DNA of 64,000 nucleotides. It comes from Pseudomonas sp. NC02. GTDB lineage: Bacteria > Pseudomonadota > Gammaproteobacteria > Pseudomonadales > Pseudomonadaceae. Position numbers and translations under genes: made by a program. The notes beneath the pieces are model-generated. The model saw only the letters and a program-made list of their open reading frames with translations, was not told the origin of the DNA and made no database searches. The stretch covers positions 3,100,001 to 3,164,000 of the forward strand of contig NZ_CP025624.1 in NCBI RefSeq assembly GCF_002874965.1, in the 5' to 3' direction. Positions 18,966-27,390 of the stretch are shown one piece after another; position 1 is the first letter of the stretch, and each line of letters starts with the position of its first letter.

Positions 18966-19082
18966 ATGCAAATTACAGAGCAGCAGCTACTGCTGATCCT
19001 CCCGAACGCCGGCCGCCAAGCCGGCGTTTATCAGCAGGCAGGCTTCCCGGCCACGATTAAGTGGCCTGTTGCACCAAGTTGA
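18966..19082 (+). pseudogene. Endolysin N-terminal fragment
   Basis: Opens MQITEQQLLLILPNAGRQAG, nearly the same as the start of the endolysin at 21683 (MPITAQQLLQILSSSGRQAG), then diverges and stops after 38 codons. It is a duplicated start of the lysis gene, probably produced when the AT-rich cassette entered or by recombination between related phages. Confidence 0.65.
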
Positions 19083-19090
19083 TCTTTTCA

Positions 19091-19410
19091 GAATGTCAGG
19101 CGGCCGCCATTGAGCGTAACTGGCGAGATGGCGGGCTTCCATTGAGTGATGGTGCGGTGGACCGGCACCCCGACCAGGTGGAAGCGGGCTCTACCACATA
19201 TCTGACGGCAAGGCGCTCCAGGCCCAGGCGCTGCGTGATTGGCCAGAGAGCGCACCGTTCCCGGACAACATAAAGCGTCCTAACGCCCCAGACTGGTTTA
19301 TCCCGCCGTCCAGCAAGCCAGCCGGTGCCGATAAGTACCGGAGCGCTTGTTTTGGCGTATGCTTCCTTCGCATCAAGAAATACCGGGTGCGGCGATCTGG
19401 TCTAGAATAA
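19091..19410 (+). pseudogene. Decayed second tail-fibre assembly gene
   Basis: Two frames together spell a fibre-chaperone C-terminus: IERNWRDGG ... RHPDQVEAGSTTYL in one frame and LQAQALRDWPESAPFPDNIK in another from about 19207. The frameshift and loss of the N-terminus show it is non-functional. Similarity to the ending of the gene at 18530 supports the reading. Confidence 0.6.
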
Positions 19411-19566
19411 ACCTGTTGCTGCAGGTTCTTATAGCTAAAGTGCATAGCTTTCGTATTTTATGTTCCTGTTTTTTGATTTTTGGGAGGGTGTAACTCGTAC
19501 CAATATATTAATGGCGCCGGAGATAATCTGACAGCTAAGGATGCACGAATTCACAAGGAGAGTTTT

Positions 19567-20856
19567 TTGATCATCACGCTAAGATCTAGAACATTTGAGT
19601 TTGTGTTGTTTTTATCTGGATATTTTTTCTATAGGTTTCAATATGGAAGTGAAAATGAATACATATCGTTTAATCTGGGTGTTTTGCAAATCGCAGTTTC
19701 TATTTATGCCATAGTTAGATATCCGGTTAGGAGAAGGGCGCTAATTTTTGTATTGTTTTCATCTTTTTTTCTTCTTTTCTTGCAAGTTGCATACTACTCT
19801 AATTTTGTAATACCCTGGTCCGGATTGCCAGGGGATGGGGCTGAATATCTTTATGCCGCTATAAGGCTTTGGGTTTATTTGTTTTTTGTTTGTATTTATG
19901 CGCTGACTATTGCCAGGGATGATCTTTATAAGTTTTGTGATGTATTTATTTTTCTCTCAAGGTTTTCTGTGGTAATTGCGGTCGCCTCTCTGTTTGTTTT
20001 TTATACAGCAGGTGTCTCACTTCTTCTAAATACATATTTTGCAGAGCACCTGATTAGACCGCAAGCATTCTTGTCCGAGCCGTCCTCATTTGCTCCGATT
20101 GCTGCGGTATTAATGATTGTTGGGTGGTTAAGAAAATCAAAGATTGATATTGCACTTTCTCTGATCGCTCTAAGCATTACATTCTCTCCTATTTCTATCC
20201 TGACAACTTTATTGGCGATTTTTTTGTACTCCTGTTTGTACGGGATAAAAAGTACGTCAGCTAAGATATTTATATTTGTTGTTGCTGTTGTTTCTATGTC
20301 GACGCTATTCATGATGGATTGCGCGAATCTTGTTGTAAGCCTTAATGGGTTCGAAAGAACTACTGGCAGGGTTTCGTGCGGAGTTCAAGTTATTTTCGAT
20401 AGCGGTCTTCGTGATCAGTTACAAGATTTATTTACAAATCAAAGACTTACATCTACATTTATGTCGATGGACCTTGCAAGGCAGTATGGCGGTATACTTC
20501 TTGGATTTGGGCTTAATTCATCATCTATTTTTATGCCGGCTTTGGTTGGGGAGGTTAGAGAGAACTCCTTGTGGATTTCGATGTTTTTGTTCTATGGAAT
20601 AATCGGAGTTTTAGTATTTCTCTCGCTTGTCGTTCTTGGAATGCTTAGGGCAAGAATGGTTAATAGGGAGTTTGTTGTTTTCTATTTGTCAGTACTTGTT
20701 GCCTCTACAATAAATTCTGCCGGTGGCTTTTATCTGTATTCGTTATTGTATTTCTCAGTAATAGTTATACTTTTCGGAAGGAAGTCAAGAGAGGTAGATG
20801 GATTTCATACCCAGCAAGAAGCGCATCAAGATGATTTGACTTCTTCTACAGAATAA
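19567..20856 (+). CDS. Polytopic membrane protein, O-antigen polymerase-like
   Basis: About 429 residues with roughly ten to twelve hydrophobic helices and a polar loop around 250-310, the topology of Wzy/O-antigen ligase family proteins. A motif RPQAFLSEPSSFAP near the middle recalls the large-loop region of polymerases. The sequence is markedly AT-rich with rare codons, unlike the flanks, so it was acquired. I chose TTG 19567 because AAGGAG lies 6 bp upstream; an upstream in-frame TTG lacks support. It is followed by a methyltransferase. Likely role: altering surface polysaccharide of the lysogen. Assignment rests on topology, not on identified catalytic residues. Confidence 0.6.
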   Translation: MIITLRSRTFEFVLFLSGYFFYRFQYGSENEYISFNLGVLQIAVSIYAIVRYPVRRRALIFVLFSSFFLLFLQVAYYSNFVIPWSGLPGDGAEYLYAAIRLWVYLFFVCIYALTIARDDLYKFCDVFIFLSRFSVVIAVASLFVFYTAGVSLLLNTYFAEHLIRPQAFLSEPSSFAPIAAVLMIVGWLRKSKIDIALSLIALSITFSPISILTTLLAIFLYSCLYGIKSTSAKIFIFVVAVVSMSTLFMMDCANLVVSLNGFERTTGRVSCGVQVIFDSGLRDQLQDLFTNQRLTSTFMSMDLARQYGGILLGFGLNSSSIFMPALVGEVRENSLWISMFLFYGIIGVLVFLSLVVLGMLRARMVNREFVVFYLSVLVASTINSAGGFYLYSLLYFSVIVILFGRKSREVDGFHTQQEAHQDDLTSSTE

Positions 20857-20872
20857 AAAGCGAGAGGGAATT

Positions 20873-21577
20873 ATGATAGGTGAAAATAAAGAAAATTATC
20901 TCTCCTGGAAGGGCTGGGATTGTGATTCCTTTGGTTCGCATAGCAAGTGGCACAGATCCTTTTTTAATTCTGAACTTAAGAGGACGGGCGTTTCAAATAT
21001 TGAAAGCGTTCTAGAGATTGGGTTTGGAAATGGAGAGTTCATGTCATTCGCTGTTGATTCCGGACTTGAAACTGTAGGGGTCGAGTTAAATGATGAGCTT
21101 GTGGGCATGGCTTCATCTATGGGGTATGAGTCATATTCTAGTTTGTCCGATATTCCAAGCGGTAAAAGATTTGATGTTGTCGCAATCTTCGATGTATTAG
21201 AGCATATCGATCAGGTTGAAATTCCTGGTTTTTTAGCCGAGGTAAAAAACAAGCTAAATCCTGGCGGTGCAATATTGGCTAGGTTCCCAAATGGCGATAG
21301 TCCTCTTGGCCGAATTCATCAGCACGGAGATGTTACGCATAAGACAACTATCGGTAGCGGGAAAATTAGATATTTTGCAGATTCTGTTGGTCTTAGTGTT
21401 AGATACTGCGGTGCTCCATCAATGCCAATATTTGGATCTCCTGCTAAATACGCGATTTACAATTTATTCGCGAGACCCATAAGATGGATCTTTGATAGAT
21501 TCTTTGGTTTTTTATATCTTCAAAGAGTAGACGTGACATTCTCTCCGAATTTAACAGTTGTTCTTGCCTTGGATTGA
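20873..21577 (+). CDS. Class I SAM-dependent methyltransferase
   Basis: 234 residues with motif I VLEIGFGNGEF (46-56), an acidic residue at the end of beta2 (VGVELND), and FDVVAIFDVLEHID. It resembles Methyltransf_11/UbiG-like enzymes found in polysaccharide clusters. A C-terminal extension with a hydrophobic patch could bind membrane or lipid-linked sugars. AT-rich like its neighbour, 16 bp downstream of it, and closed by a terminator at 21641, so the pair is a self-contained transcription unit inside a phage remnant. It probably methylates a glycan. Confidence 0.75.
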   Translation: MIGENKENYLSWKGWDCDSFGSHSKWHRSFFNSELKRTGVSNIESVLEIGFGNGEFMSFAVDSGLETVGVELNDELVGMASSMGYESYSSLSDIPSGKRFDVVAIFDVLEHIDQVEIPGFLAEVKNKLNPGGAILARFPNGDSPLGRIHQHGDVTHKTTIGSGKIRYFADSVGLSVRYCGAPSMPIFGSPAKYAIYNLFARPIRWIFDRFFGFLYLQRVDVTFSPNLTVVLALD

Positions 21578-21640
21578 TATACATAACATGGATTTGATCT
21601 CACTCAGCTGGATATTCAATAATTGATTGCCACCAAATAC

Positions 21641-21667
21641 AAGCCCGCCAATGAGCGGGCTTTTTTT
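21641..21667 (+). terminator. Terminator of the AT-rich cassette
   Basis: GCCCGC/GCGGGC stem (with flanking A-T pairs) and seven T residues, directly before the endolysin start at 21683. Confidence 0.88.
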
Positions 21668-21682
21668 CGCCTTGAGGAAAGC

Positions 21683-22214
21683 ATGCCGATTACGGCGCAG
21701 CAATTGCTGCAGATCCTCTCGAGCTCCGGCCGCCAAGCCGGCGTTTTTGTTCCTGTGCTGAATTCGGCCATGGCCAAGTACGGAATCGTCACTCGACTGC
21801 GCATTGCTGCGTTCATCGCCCAGGTCGGGCATGAGTCGGGCCGTTCCGCTGGCTGAAAGAGTTGTGGGGCCCCACAGCGCAGCAGGCAGGCTACGAACGG
21901 CGCACCGATTTGGGTAATACGGTGAATGGTGATGGCTTTAAGTACCGTGGCCGAGGCCTGATCCAGATCACCGGGCGGGCCAACTACAAGTCGTGTGACG
22001 ATGCCCTGGGCTTGGACCTGATCAATCAGCCCGAACTGCTCGAGCAGCCGCAATACGCCACGATGTCGGCGGCGTGGTTCTGGTCGACGCGGGGCTTAAT
22101 ACCCTGGCGGGTCAGGGCGACTTCGTGAAGATCACTCGCCGCATCAATGGCGGAATCAATGGACTGGAAGATCGCCAGGCGCTGTATGACAAAGCGCTGG
22201 AGGTGCTGGCATGA
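21683..22214 (+). pseudogene. GH19-type phage endolysin with two frameshifts
   Basis: The three frames in turn read as one chitinase-like (GH19) endolysin: MPITAQQLLQILSSSG ... FIAQVGHESG, then ELWGPTAQQAGYERRTDLGN ... YRGRGLIQITGR, then DFVKITRRINGGINGLED. One base is missing near 21842 after the HESG catalytic motif (which includes the expected Glu) and another shift falls near 22095. The product would end after 57 residues, so cell-wall cleavage is lost unless frameshifting occurs. Confidence 0.85.
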
Positions 22215-22546
22215 CGACCATGCAGAAGCTGGCAGGCTTGGCGTCGCTGATCCTGCTGGCCATGGCCGTTAGCGTCGGCGCTGCCTGGAAGGTGCAGGAC
22301 TGGCGGTTTGACGGGAAGCTGGCAAAGCAGGCGGGGCAATTCCAGACGGACCTTGACGCGATCGGCAATGCCGCTAGCGCCGAGGCCCGCGCCGAGCAGG
22401 ACAAGCGCCTGGCCATCGAGCAGCAACTGGCCGCCTCCAACCAACAACACACCAAGGAATTATCCGATGCTCAGCGCAATCAGGCTTTGCTGCGTGACCG
22501 CCAGCTACGGCGCCCCTGGCGCTTTAAGGAAAACCACCGAGCATGA
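22211..22546 (+). pseudogene. Rz-like i-spanin, truncated
   Basis: 111 residues: an N-terminal membrane anchor (LAGLASLILLAMAVSVGAAW) and a periplasmic coiled coil (LAIEQQLAASNQQHTKELSD), as in Rz spanins that fuse inner and outer membranes at lysis. After ALLRDR the sequence leaves the family (RQLRRPWRFKENHRA) and stops at the start of the next chromosomal gene, so the C-terminal outer-membrane part and the embedded Rz1 are lost. This marks the right end of the prophage remnant. Confidence 0.65.
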
Positions 22547-23694
22547 CTGCACGCACCTTGCGTATCTGGTTTCTGGTCCACAAATGGACCAGCCTGATCG
22601 CTACCGTTTTCCTGTTGTTGCTGTGCCTGACGGGGCTGCCACTGATCTTTCATGAAGAGATTGAGCACTACTTCGAGCCGCCGCCGCCCCTGCGCCCGCT
22701 GACCGCCGATACACCACCAATCGACTACGACACCGTCATTGCCAGTGCATTGGTGGCGCAGCCGGGGGAGGTCGTGCGTTTTGTCGGTTTCGATCCGGAA
22801 AGTCCGCTCGGTACGGTGTACACGGCAACGAGCATTATGCCGCCACCGATCGAGGGGCATTCGCAGTCGTTCGATACACGCACTGGCGAGTTATTTCCTG
22901 CGGTGCCGCCAGACGAAGGGTTCATGAACCTGATGTTGCGCCTGCATACCGATTTATTCATGGGGTTGCCCGGTTATCTGTTCCTAGGATTCATGGGGCT
23001 GCTGTTGGTCGCGGCGCTGGTGTCCGGCGTGGTGGTGTACACACCGTTCATGCGCAAGCTGGACTTCGCCACTGTGCGCAACGGGCGCAGTTCACGCTTG
23101 AAGTGGCTGGACCTGCATAACGTGCTCGGCATCGTCACCCTCGCCTGGGTGTTGGTGGTGGGGCTGACAGGCGTGATCAATACGCTGGCATTGCCCATTT
23201 TCGACTTTTGGCAGAGTGACCAGTTGGCGCAGATGACCGCGCCCTACAAGGATGCGCCGCCGCTGGAGCGTCTCGGGTCGTTGCAAAAAGCGCTGGATAC
23301 CGCGCGTAAGGCGGCGCCAGGCATGGAGCCCAGCTTCATCGCCTTTCCCGGTACTCAGTTCAGCAGCCAGCACCATTACGCAGTGTTCATGCGCGGCACC
23401 ACGCCGCTCACTGCGCGATTGCTCAAGCCGGCCCTGGTGGATGCGAGTACCGGCGAGCTGACCGACATGCGTGAGATGCCGTTGTACGTGAAAACCTTGC
23501 TGGTTTCGCAGCCGCTGCATTTTGGTGATTACGGTGGTGTGCCGCTGAAGATCATCTGGACGCTGCTCGATCTCATCAGCATCGTCATCCTCGGCAGTGG
23601 GCTCTACCTGTGGCTGAGCCGTCGCAAGGGACCGTTGCAAAAACGCTTGGATGAATTGCATGCCAGCGGGCCGGAAATGGGGGGCCGATCATGA
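22543..23694 (+). CDS. PepSY-associated transmembrane protein
   Basis: 383 residues with four transmembrane helices (about 15-35, 138-163, 186-212, 342-362) and periplasmic PepSY-type domains, as in PiuB/FoxB-like inner-membrane proteins linked to siderophore iron reduction. Conserved histidines occur at helix ends (LVHKW, LHTDLF, LDLHNV). ATG 22543 with AAGGA about 10 bp upstream overlaps the spanin remnant's stop. No TonB receptor is adjacent, because the left side was replaced by the prophage. The small gene that follows completes the unit. Confidence 0.82.
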   Translation: MTARTLRIWFLVHKWTSLIATVFLLLLCLTGLPLIFHEEIEHYFEPPPPLRPLTADTPPIDYDTVIASALVAQPGEVVRFVGFDPESPLGTVYTATSIMPPPIEGHSQSFDTRTGELFPAVPPDEGFMNLMLRLHTDLFMGLPGYLFLGFMGLLLVAALVSGVVVYTPFMRKLDFATVRNGRSSRLKWLDLHNVLGIVTLAWVLVVGLTGVINTLALPIFDFWQSDQLAQMTAPYKDAPPLERLGSLQKALDTARKAAPGMEPSFIAFPGTQFSSQHHYAVFMRGTTPLTARLLKPALVDASTGELTDMREMPLYVKTLLVSQPLHFGDYGGVPLKIIWTLLDLISIVILGSGLYLWLSRRKGPLQKRLDELHASGPEMGGRS

Positions 23695-23873
23695 GGCGCG
23701 GACTGTGGATGATCTTTCGCTGGCCGCTGTTGCTCTTTGTTCTAAGCCTGTTCGGATTGCTCTCGGCGCTGATCGGTGACGGCGTCTATGACCTGCTTTC
23801 ATGGCTCAGCCTGGGGGTGCCGTTGGGGCTGGTCGGGGTGGTTTGGCTGCGTTTGCGTTCAGCCAAACGATGA
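23691..23873 (+). CDS. Small membrane protein next to PepSY gene
   Basis: 60 residues with two hydrophobic segments (about 8-28 and 37-54) and a basic end. It starts inside the last codons of the PepSY gene (ATGA overlap), so it is translationally coupled and likely a partner subunit. Small proteins of this size commonly follow PepSY genes in pseudomonads. The 194 bp after it hold no recognisable feature. Confidence 0.7.
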   Translation: MRRGLWMIFRWPLLLFVLSLFGLLSALIGDGVYDLLSWLSLGVPLGLVGVVWLRLRSAKR

Positions 23874-24067
23874 TTGGCGCGATCCTCCGCGCCGTCATCA
23901 ACAGCGTCAGCTTCCACTCGGTTGCAGGTCGATTTTCTCCCAGCGGCAACTCACCCACGGAGTTCGCCAGGGCATTGGGCATGCTCAGCGCCGCGACGAA
24001 GTCGTGAATGCCGCTGTACTGGGAAAGTCTTCCGCACATGGCCAAGCCCTCAACCTGAAACCTGAGC

Positions 24068-24406
24068 TTAGACAATGGTTTTCGGGTGAGACATCAGTTC
24101 GTTCAGCACACTGCGCAGCCTCTCGGCCTCGCGCGTGCTGAGTCGATCTGAAGTGGTGAGGTTGGCGATCTGCTTCCTCATCGCTGCAGCTTCGGCACCG
24201 CGCAGCCTGAGGTATCCGGCAAACTCTTCGTTCTTTGCCTGTGCTTCTGTCAGCATCGCGACCAGGCCGAAGATATCCGCCCGGGCCTTGCGCAGTTGCA
24301 GGTTCAGTTCCTGGATCTCGTTCTCGAGCAGCCGGGCGTGTTGTTTGTGCATTTCGAGAGGCGTGGGGATGCCAAGCCACCCGCAGGTGTCTTCGTCGAT
24401 ATTCAT
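24068..24406 (-). CDS. Coiled-coil protein under a LexA box
   Basis: 112 residues, mostly one long charged helix (about 20-105, e.g. LLENEIQELNLQLRKARADI and AAMRKQIANL), with no membrane segment. I recognise no family. No Shine-Dalgarno lies before ATG 24406; the start rests on the fit of the frame. A perfect 16-bp LexA box begins 18 bp upstream, so the gene should be induced by DNA damage. It stands between the PepSY unit and the hydrolase, close to a dead prophage, of which it could be a survivor. Confidence 0.6.
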   Translation of the reverse strand: MNIDEDTCGWLGIPTPLEMHKQHARLLENEIQELNLQLRKARADIFGLVAMLTEAQAKNEEFAGYLRLRGAEAAAMRKQIANLTTSDRLSTREAERLRSVLNELMSHPKTIV

Positions 24407-24423
24407 AGGAGGTATTTCGAGCG

Positions 24424-24439
24424 CTGTATGTGTATACAG
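24424..24439 (-). promoter_or_regulatory. LexA (SOS) box
   Basis: CTGTATGTGTATACAG fits the gammaproteobacterial SOS consensus CTG-N10-CAG with the preferred TA-rich flanks. It lies directly before the coiled-coil gene starting at 24406 on the minus strand; nothing credible starts on the plus strand beyond it. Confidence 0.8.
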
Positions 24440-24490
24440 TATTCGAGATTGAGTGAAGTGGAATGCTTGAGGCGACGAACTGCAGGGTTA

Positions 24491-24507
24491 CCCGACGATC
24501 AGTCGGG
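24491..24507 (-). terminator. Hairpin after hydrolase gene
   Basis: CCCGAC/GTCGGG stem with a 5-nt loop, 21 bp past the hydrolase stop. The T-tract is weak. Confidence 0.4.
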
Positions 24508-24527
24508 CGCGGGCCTCCCACTCTTTA

Positions 24528-25496
24528 CTATTTACCGGCGGTGATACGCGCCATGAACTGACGCGTCAGGCTGGCGATCTGCTCGGTTTTTTCATCGAGC
24601 GCGAAATGCCCCGCGTCCAGAATATGAACCTCGGCCCCCGGCACATCATCCTTGTAGCGCATCGCCCCCGGCACAATGAACGACGGGTCGTATTTTCCCC
24701 ACATGACCAACATCGGCGGTTGGTTGTCTTTCAACCATTGCTGCCATTTTGGGTAAGAGGCTACGTTGTTCTGGTAGTCCAGCAACAACGCCGACTGTAT
24801 CGCCCGCTGGCCCGGACGGGATAAGGCGGCAAACTCGTCCTCCCAGGCATCAGGGTTGTAACGCTCGGGATGAGGGCTGGTGCCCAGATGACGCTGCTTC
24901 GTGCCTTCGTACCCCGTGAACCCATCGACTTGTTCGGGATGCTCGGCGGGAGCCTTCCAGTACTTGGCGATGTTCGCCCACTTGGCACCCAGGCCTTCGT
25001 CATAGGCATTGGCGTTCTGGATGATGATGCCGTGCAGTTTTTGCGGCGCGTTGAGGATCATCCGAAAGCCTACCGGGCCGCCGTAGTCCTGCATAAACAG
25101 GGTGTATTCATGGATCTGCAATTGCGTGAGCAGCTTGCTCATGGTGTCGGCCAGATGGTCAAACGTGTAGGTGTAGGTCGCGGGCGAGGGCGCGTCGCTT
25201 CTGCCGAACCCGGGGTAGTCGGGTGCGATCACGTGATACCGGTCAGCAAGCAGCGGGATCAGCGAATCCCACATGCGCGAGGACGAAGGGTAGCCATGGA
25301 GCAGCACCAGGGTCGGCGCGTCCCTGGGGCCGGCCTCGCGATAGAAAACCCTCACGCCGTCCACACTGGACCAATGATAGCCAGTGGACTCGGTGGTATA
25401 GGGGACGGACGGCACCGGTTCGCTGGCGTGTGCCGGTGCGGTCATCGAAAGAGTGGTCATAAGTGCTCCCAGCGTGCAAAAGGTGGCGATGTTCAT
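24528..25496 (-). CDS. Secreted alpha/beta hydrolase (haloalkane dehalogenase/epoxide hydrolase-like)
   Basis: 322 residues from ATG 25496: signal peptide (MNIATFCTLGALMTTLSM ... AHA) then an alpha/beta hydrolase fold. Oxyanion-loop HGYPSSS, the nucleophile elbow MQDYGGPVG with aspartate rather than serine, and the catalytic histidine in DAGHFALDE point to haloalkane dehalogenase or epoxide hydrolase relatives, not a lipase. An alternative in-frame ATG at 25523 would lengthen the N-region by nine residues. Divergent from a GlxA-type regulator that probably controls it. Substrate unknown. Confidence 0.87.
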   Translation of the reverse strand: MNIATFCTLGALMTTLSMTAPAHASEPVPSVPYTTESTGYHWSSVDGVRVFYREAGPRDAPTLVLLHGYPSSSRMWDSLIPLLADRYHVIAPDYPGFGRSDAPSPATYTYTFDHLADTMSKLLTQLQIHEYTLFMQDYGGPVGFRMILNAPQKLHGIIIQNANAYDEGLGAKWANIAKYWKAPAEHPEQVDGFTGYEGTKQRHLGTSPHPERYNPDAWEDEFAALSRPGQRAIQSALLLDYQNNVASYPKWQQWLKDNQPPMLVMWGKYDPSFIVPGAMRYKDDVPGAEVHILDAGHFALDEKTEQIASLTRQFMARITAGK

Positions 25497-25633
25497 TGAG
25501 GCCCTGAGCTCTGATTTGCGCATTTCCCGGTGAAATGCAGCTGCGATCAGAGTGAACGCATCCGGGAACTCACACCATTGGCCCAATGACCATTTTTCAT
25601 TAGAATCGGGCCAATCTCGATCAGGCCCGCCCT

Positions 25634-26590
25634 ATGAAAAAAAGTGTGAAAGTTGCAGTCATCGCTTTTAACGGCATCAGCCCCTTTCACCTTTCTGTGC
25701 CGTGCCTCGTATTTGGTAAAGATCGCCGAGTGGGGGATTCGCCCTGGTTTGAATTGGTGGTCTGCGCGGGCGAAGAGGGGGCGCTGGTTACCAACGCCGG
25801 TTTCGCGATCCACTGTGACCATGGTTTGGACCAGGTTGCAGGAGCTGACATCGTCATCATTCCCAGCTGGCGGGACGTCACCGAAAGGCCGCCGTGCGCA
25901 CTCCTCGAAACGCTTCAGGCAGCCCATGAACGGGGCGCGCTGGTGGTCGGCCTGTGCCTGGGGGCGTTCGTGCTTGCCCATGCGGGCCTGCTGTGCGACA
26001 AGCGGGCAACCACGCACTGGGCGTGGGCGGCGCATCTGGCGCGAGATTTCCCACGCATTGAAGTGGACCCCAAAGTGCTCTATGTCGAGGCGCAGCAAAT
26101 CCTGACCTCTGCAGGCGTGGCCGCAGGGCTCGATTGCTGTATTCATATCGTCAGGCGGATCTATGGGCGGGGGGTTGCCAACGCGTTGGCGCGTCAACTG
26201 CTGGTTTCCCCCCATCGCGACGGAGGCCAGGCCCAGTTCATCAGCCAGCCTGTTCCTCAAGGCGCAAGCGACCAGCGTCTCGGCCAGTTGCTGGACTGGC
26301 TTCGGGCAAACCTGGAACAACCGTTGTCAATCGATCAAGTGGCGACGAGGCTGGCGATGAGTCGACGCAGTTTCACCCGGCACTTCAAGCAACTGACCGG
26401 CTCGACGTTTGGCAAGTGGCTCACGAATGAGCGAATCAAGGCCGTCCAACTGCAACTTGAAACAACCGACCACAGCGTCGAGTCGATCGCTGACGCTTGC
26501 GGGTTTGGTACAAGCCTGTCGTTACGCCAGCACTTTTTCTCGATCGTGGGCGTGAGCCCCACAACCTACCGGAAGGCTTATCATCGATAG
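25634..26590 (+). CDS. GlxA-family AraC-type transcriptional regulator
   Basis: 318 residues: N-terminal DJ-1/PfpI-like domain (about 5-175, with GLCLGAFVLAHAGLL at the nucleophile elbow and TTHW) and C-terminal AraC helix-turn-helix (about 215-318, SIDQVATRLAMSRRSFTRHF and VESIADACGFGTSLSLRQHF). Such proteins sense small molecules and activate neighbouring genes. The 137-bp gap to the divergent hydrolase probably holds its site. Confidence 0.92.
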   Translation: MKKSVKVAVIAFNGISPFHLSVPCLVFGKDRRVGDSPWFELVVCAGEEGALVTNAGFAIHCDHGLDQVAGADIVIIPSWRDVTERPPCALLETLQAAHERGALVVGLCLGAFVLAHAGLLCDKRATTHWAWAAHLARDFPRIEVDPKVLYVEAQQILTSAGVAAGLDCCIHIVRRIYGRGVANALARQLLVSPHRDGGQAQFISQPVPQGASDQRLGQLLDWLRANLEQPLSIDQVATRLAMSRRSFTRHFKQLTGSTFGKWLTNERIKAVQLQLETTDHSVESIADACGFGTSLSLRQHFFSIVGVSPTTYRKAYHR

Positions 26591-26853
26591 GGAGCTACCT
26601 GTAATTTCCGGTTCCGATACCCGTTCGCTGACGTGCAGCGACGGAGCGAAAACTGGCCAGTGACTCCTGCGGGTACAAGGCCGAAAAGCTCTCCAGGCAA
26701 CCGCCTGCAAGTGAAAGCGATTTGGCCTCGGGCTGGCAGTTTCCTCCTGACTGACTAACCTTCTACGCAACGGCCATCCTTGTACAAGTGTCAAGGGTCC
26801 ACCTCAGGGACCTGAACCGGCGCGCTGGGTTGGCAAGTCATAAGGAGAGCTTC

Positions 26854-27390
26854 ATGAATGGACTTATCTCAAGAGTCTTACTGGCGTTGACAACACTGGC
26901 CTGGGTGTCCGGCTCCCAGGCCGCGACCACCGTCACCGGGCAAATCAGTGCGTCGCTGATATTGATCAATAGTTGCCTGGTCAACGGCGTGGGAGGCACC
27001 ACAGGCTTGAATTTCGGTGCGTTGAACTTTGGTACCGCCAACACCCTGTATACAGAGGCTGATGGGCAAGTGCTGGGCGGCGGCGGGGCGCCTTTGTCTA
27101 TTCAATGCTCGGCGGGTACTTCGCCGGTATTGACCATCACGTCCGGCGCCAATGATGGCAAATCCACCGGTGGAACGCGTGCCCTGGCAGACGGTGCCGG
27201 CCACTTTGCGCCCTATGACATCTACACCGACGCCGCCCACACGCAAATTCTTGCCAACAACGGCACTATCAATCTCACGGCCAGCACCGGGGTTGCGCAA
27301 GCCGTGAATATTTACGGTAAATCCCCAGGCAAGGTGGGTTTGCCGGCCGGCACTTATACCGACACGATTGCGGTCACGCTGACGTTTTGA
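26854..27390 (+). CDS. Orphan CsuA/B-like (spore coat U domain) pilin subunit
   Basis: 178 residues with a signal peptide (MNGLISRVLLALTTLAWVSGSQA) and a spore-coat-U/archaic chaperone-usher pilin fold: SLILINSCLVNG and a second cysteine in SIQCSAGTSP form the expected early disulfide, and the end TYTDTIAVTLTF is the donor/last strand. These are major subunits of Csu-type pili for adhesion and biofilm. AAGGAG precedes the ATG. No chaperone, usher or tip gene lies nearby, so it either uses machinery elsewhere or is a relic. The 263 bp upstream show no clear element. Confidence 0.82.
   Translation: MNGLISRVLLALTTLAWVSGSQAATTVTGQISASLILINSCLVNGVGGTTGLNFGALNFGTANTLYTEADGQVLGGGGAPLSIQCSAGTSPVLTITSGANDGKSTGGTRALADGAGHFAPYDIYTDAAHTQILANNGTINLTASTGVAQAVNIYGKSPGKVGLPAGTYTDTIAVTLTF

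Noticed and set aside
22490..22560. Right attachment site of the tRNA-Cys prophage remnant
   Set aside because: No repeat of the tRNA-Cys 3' end is visible near the truncated spanin; the right end was probably lost by deletion.
24407..24545. Short plus-strand frame beginning within the LexA box
   Set aside because: The AGGAGG lies too far upstream, the start falls inside the operator and the product lacks protein character.
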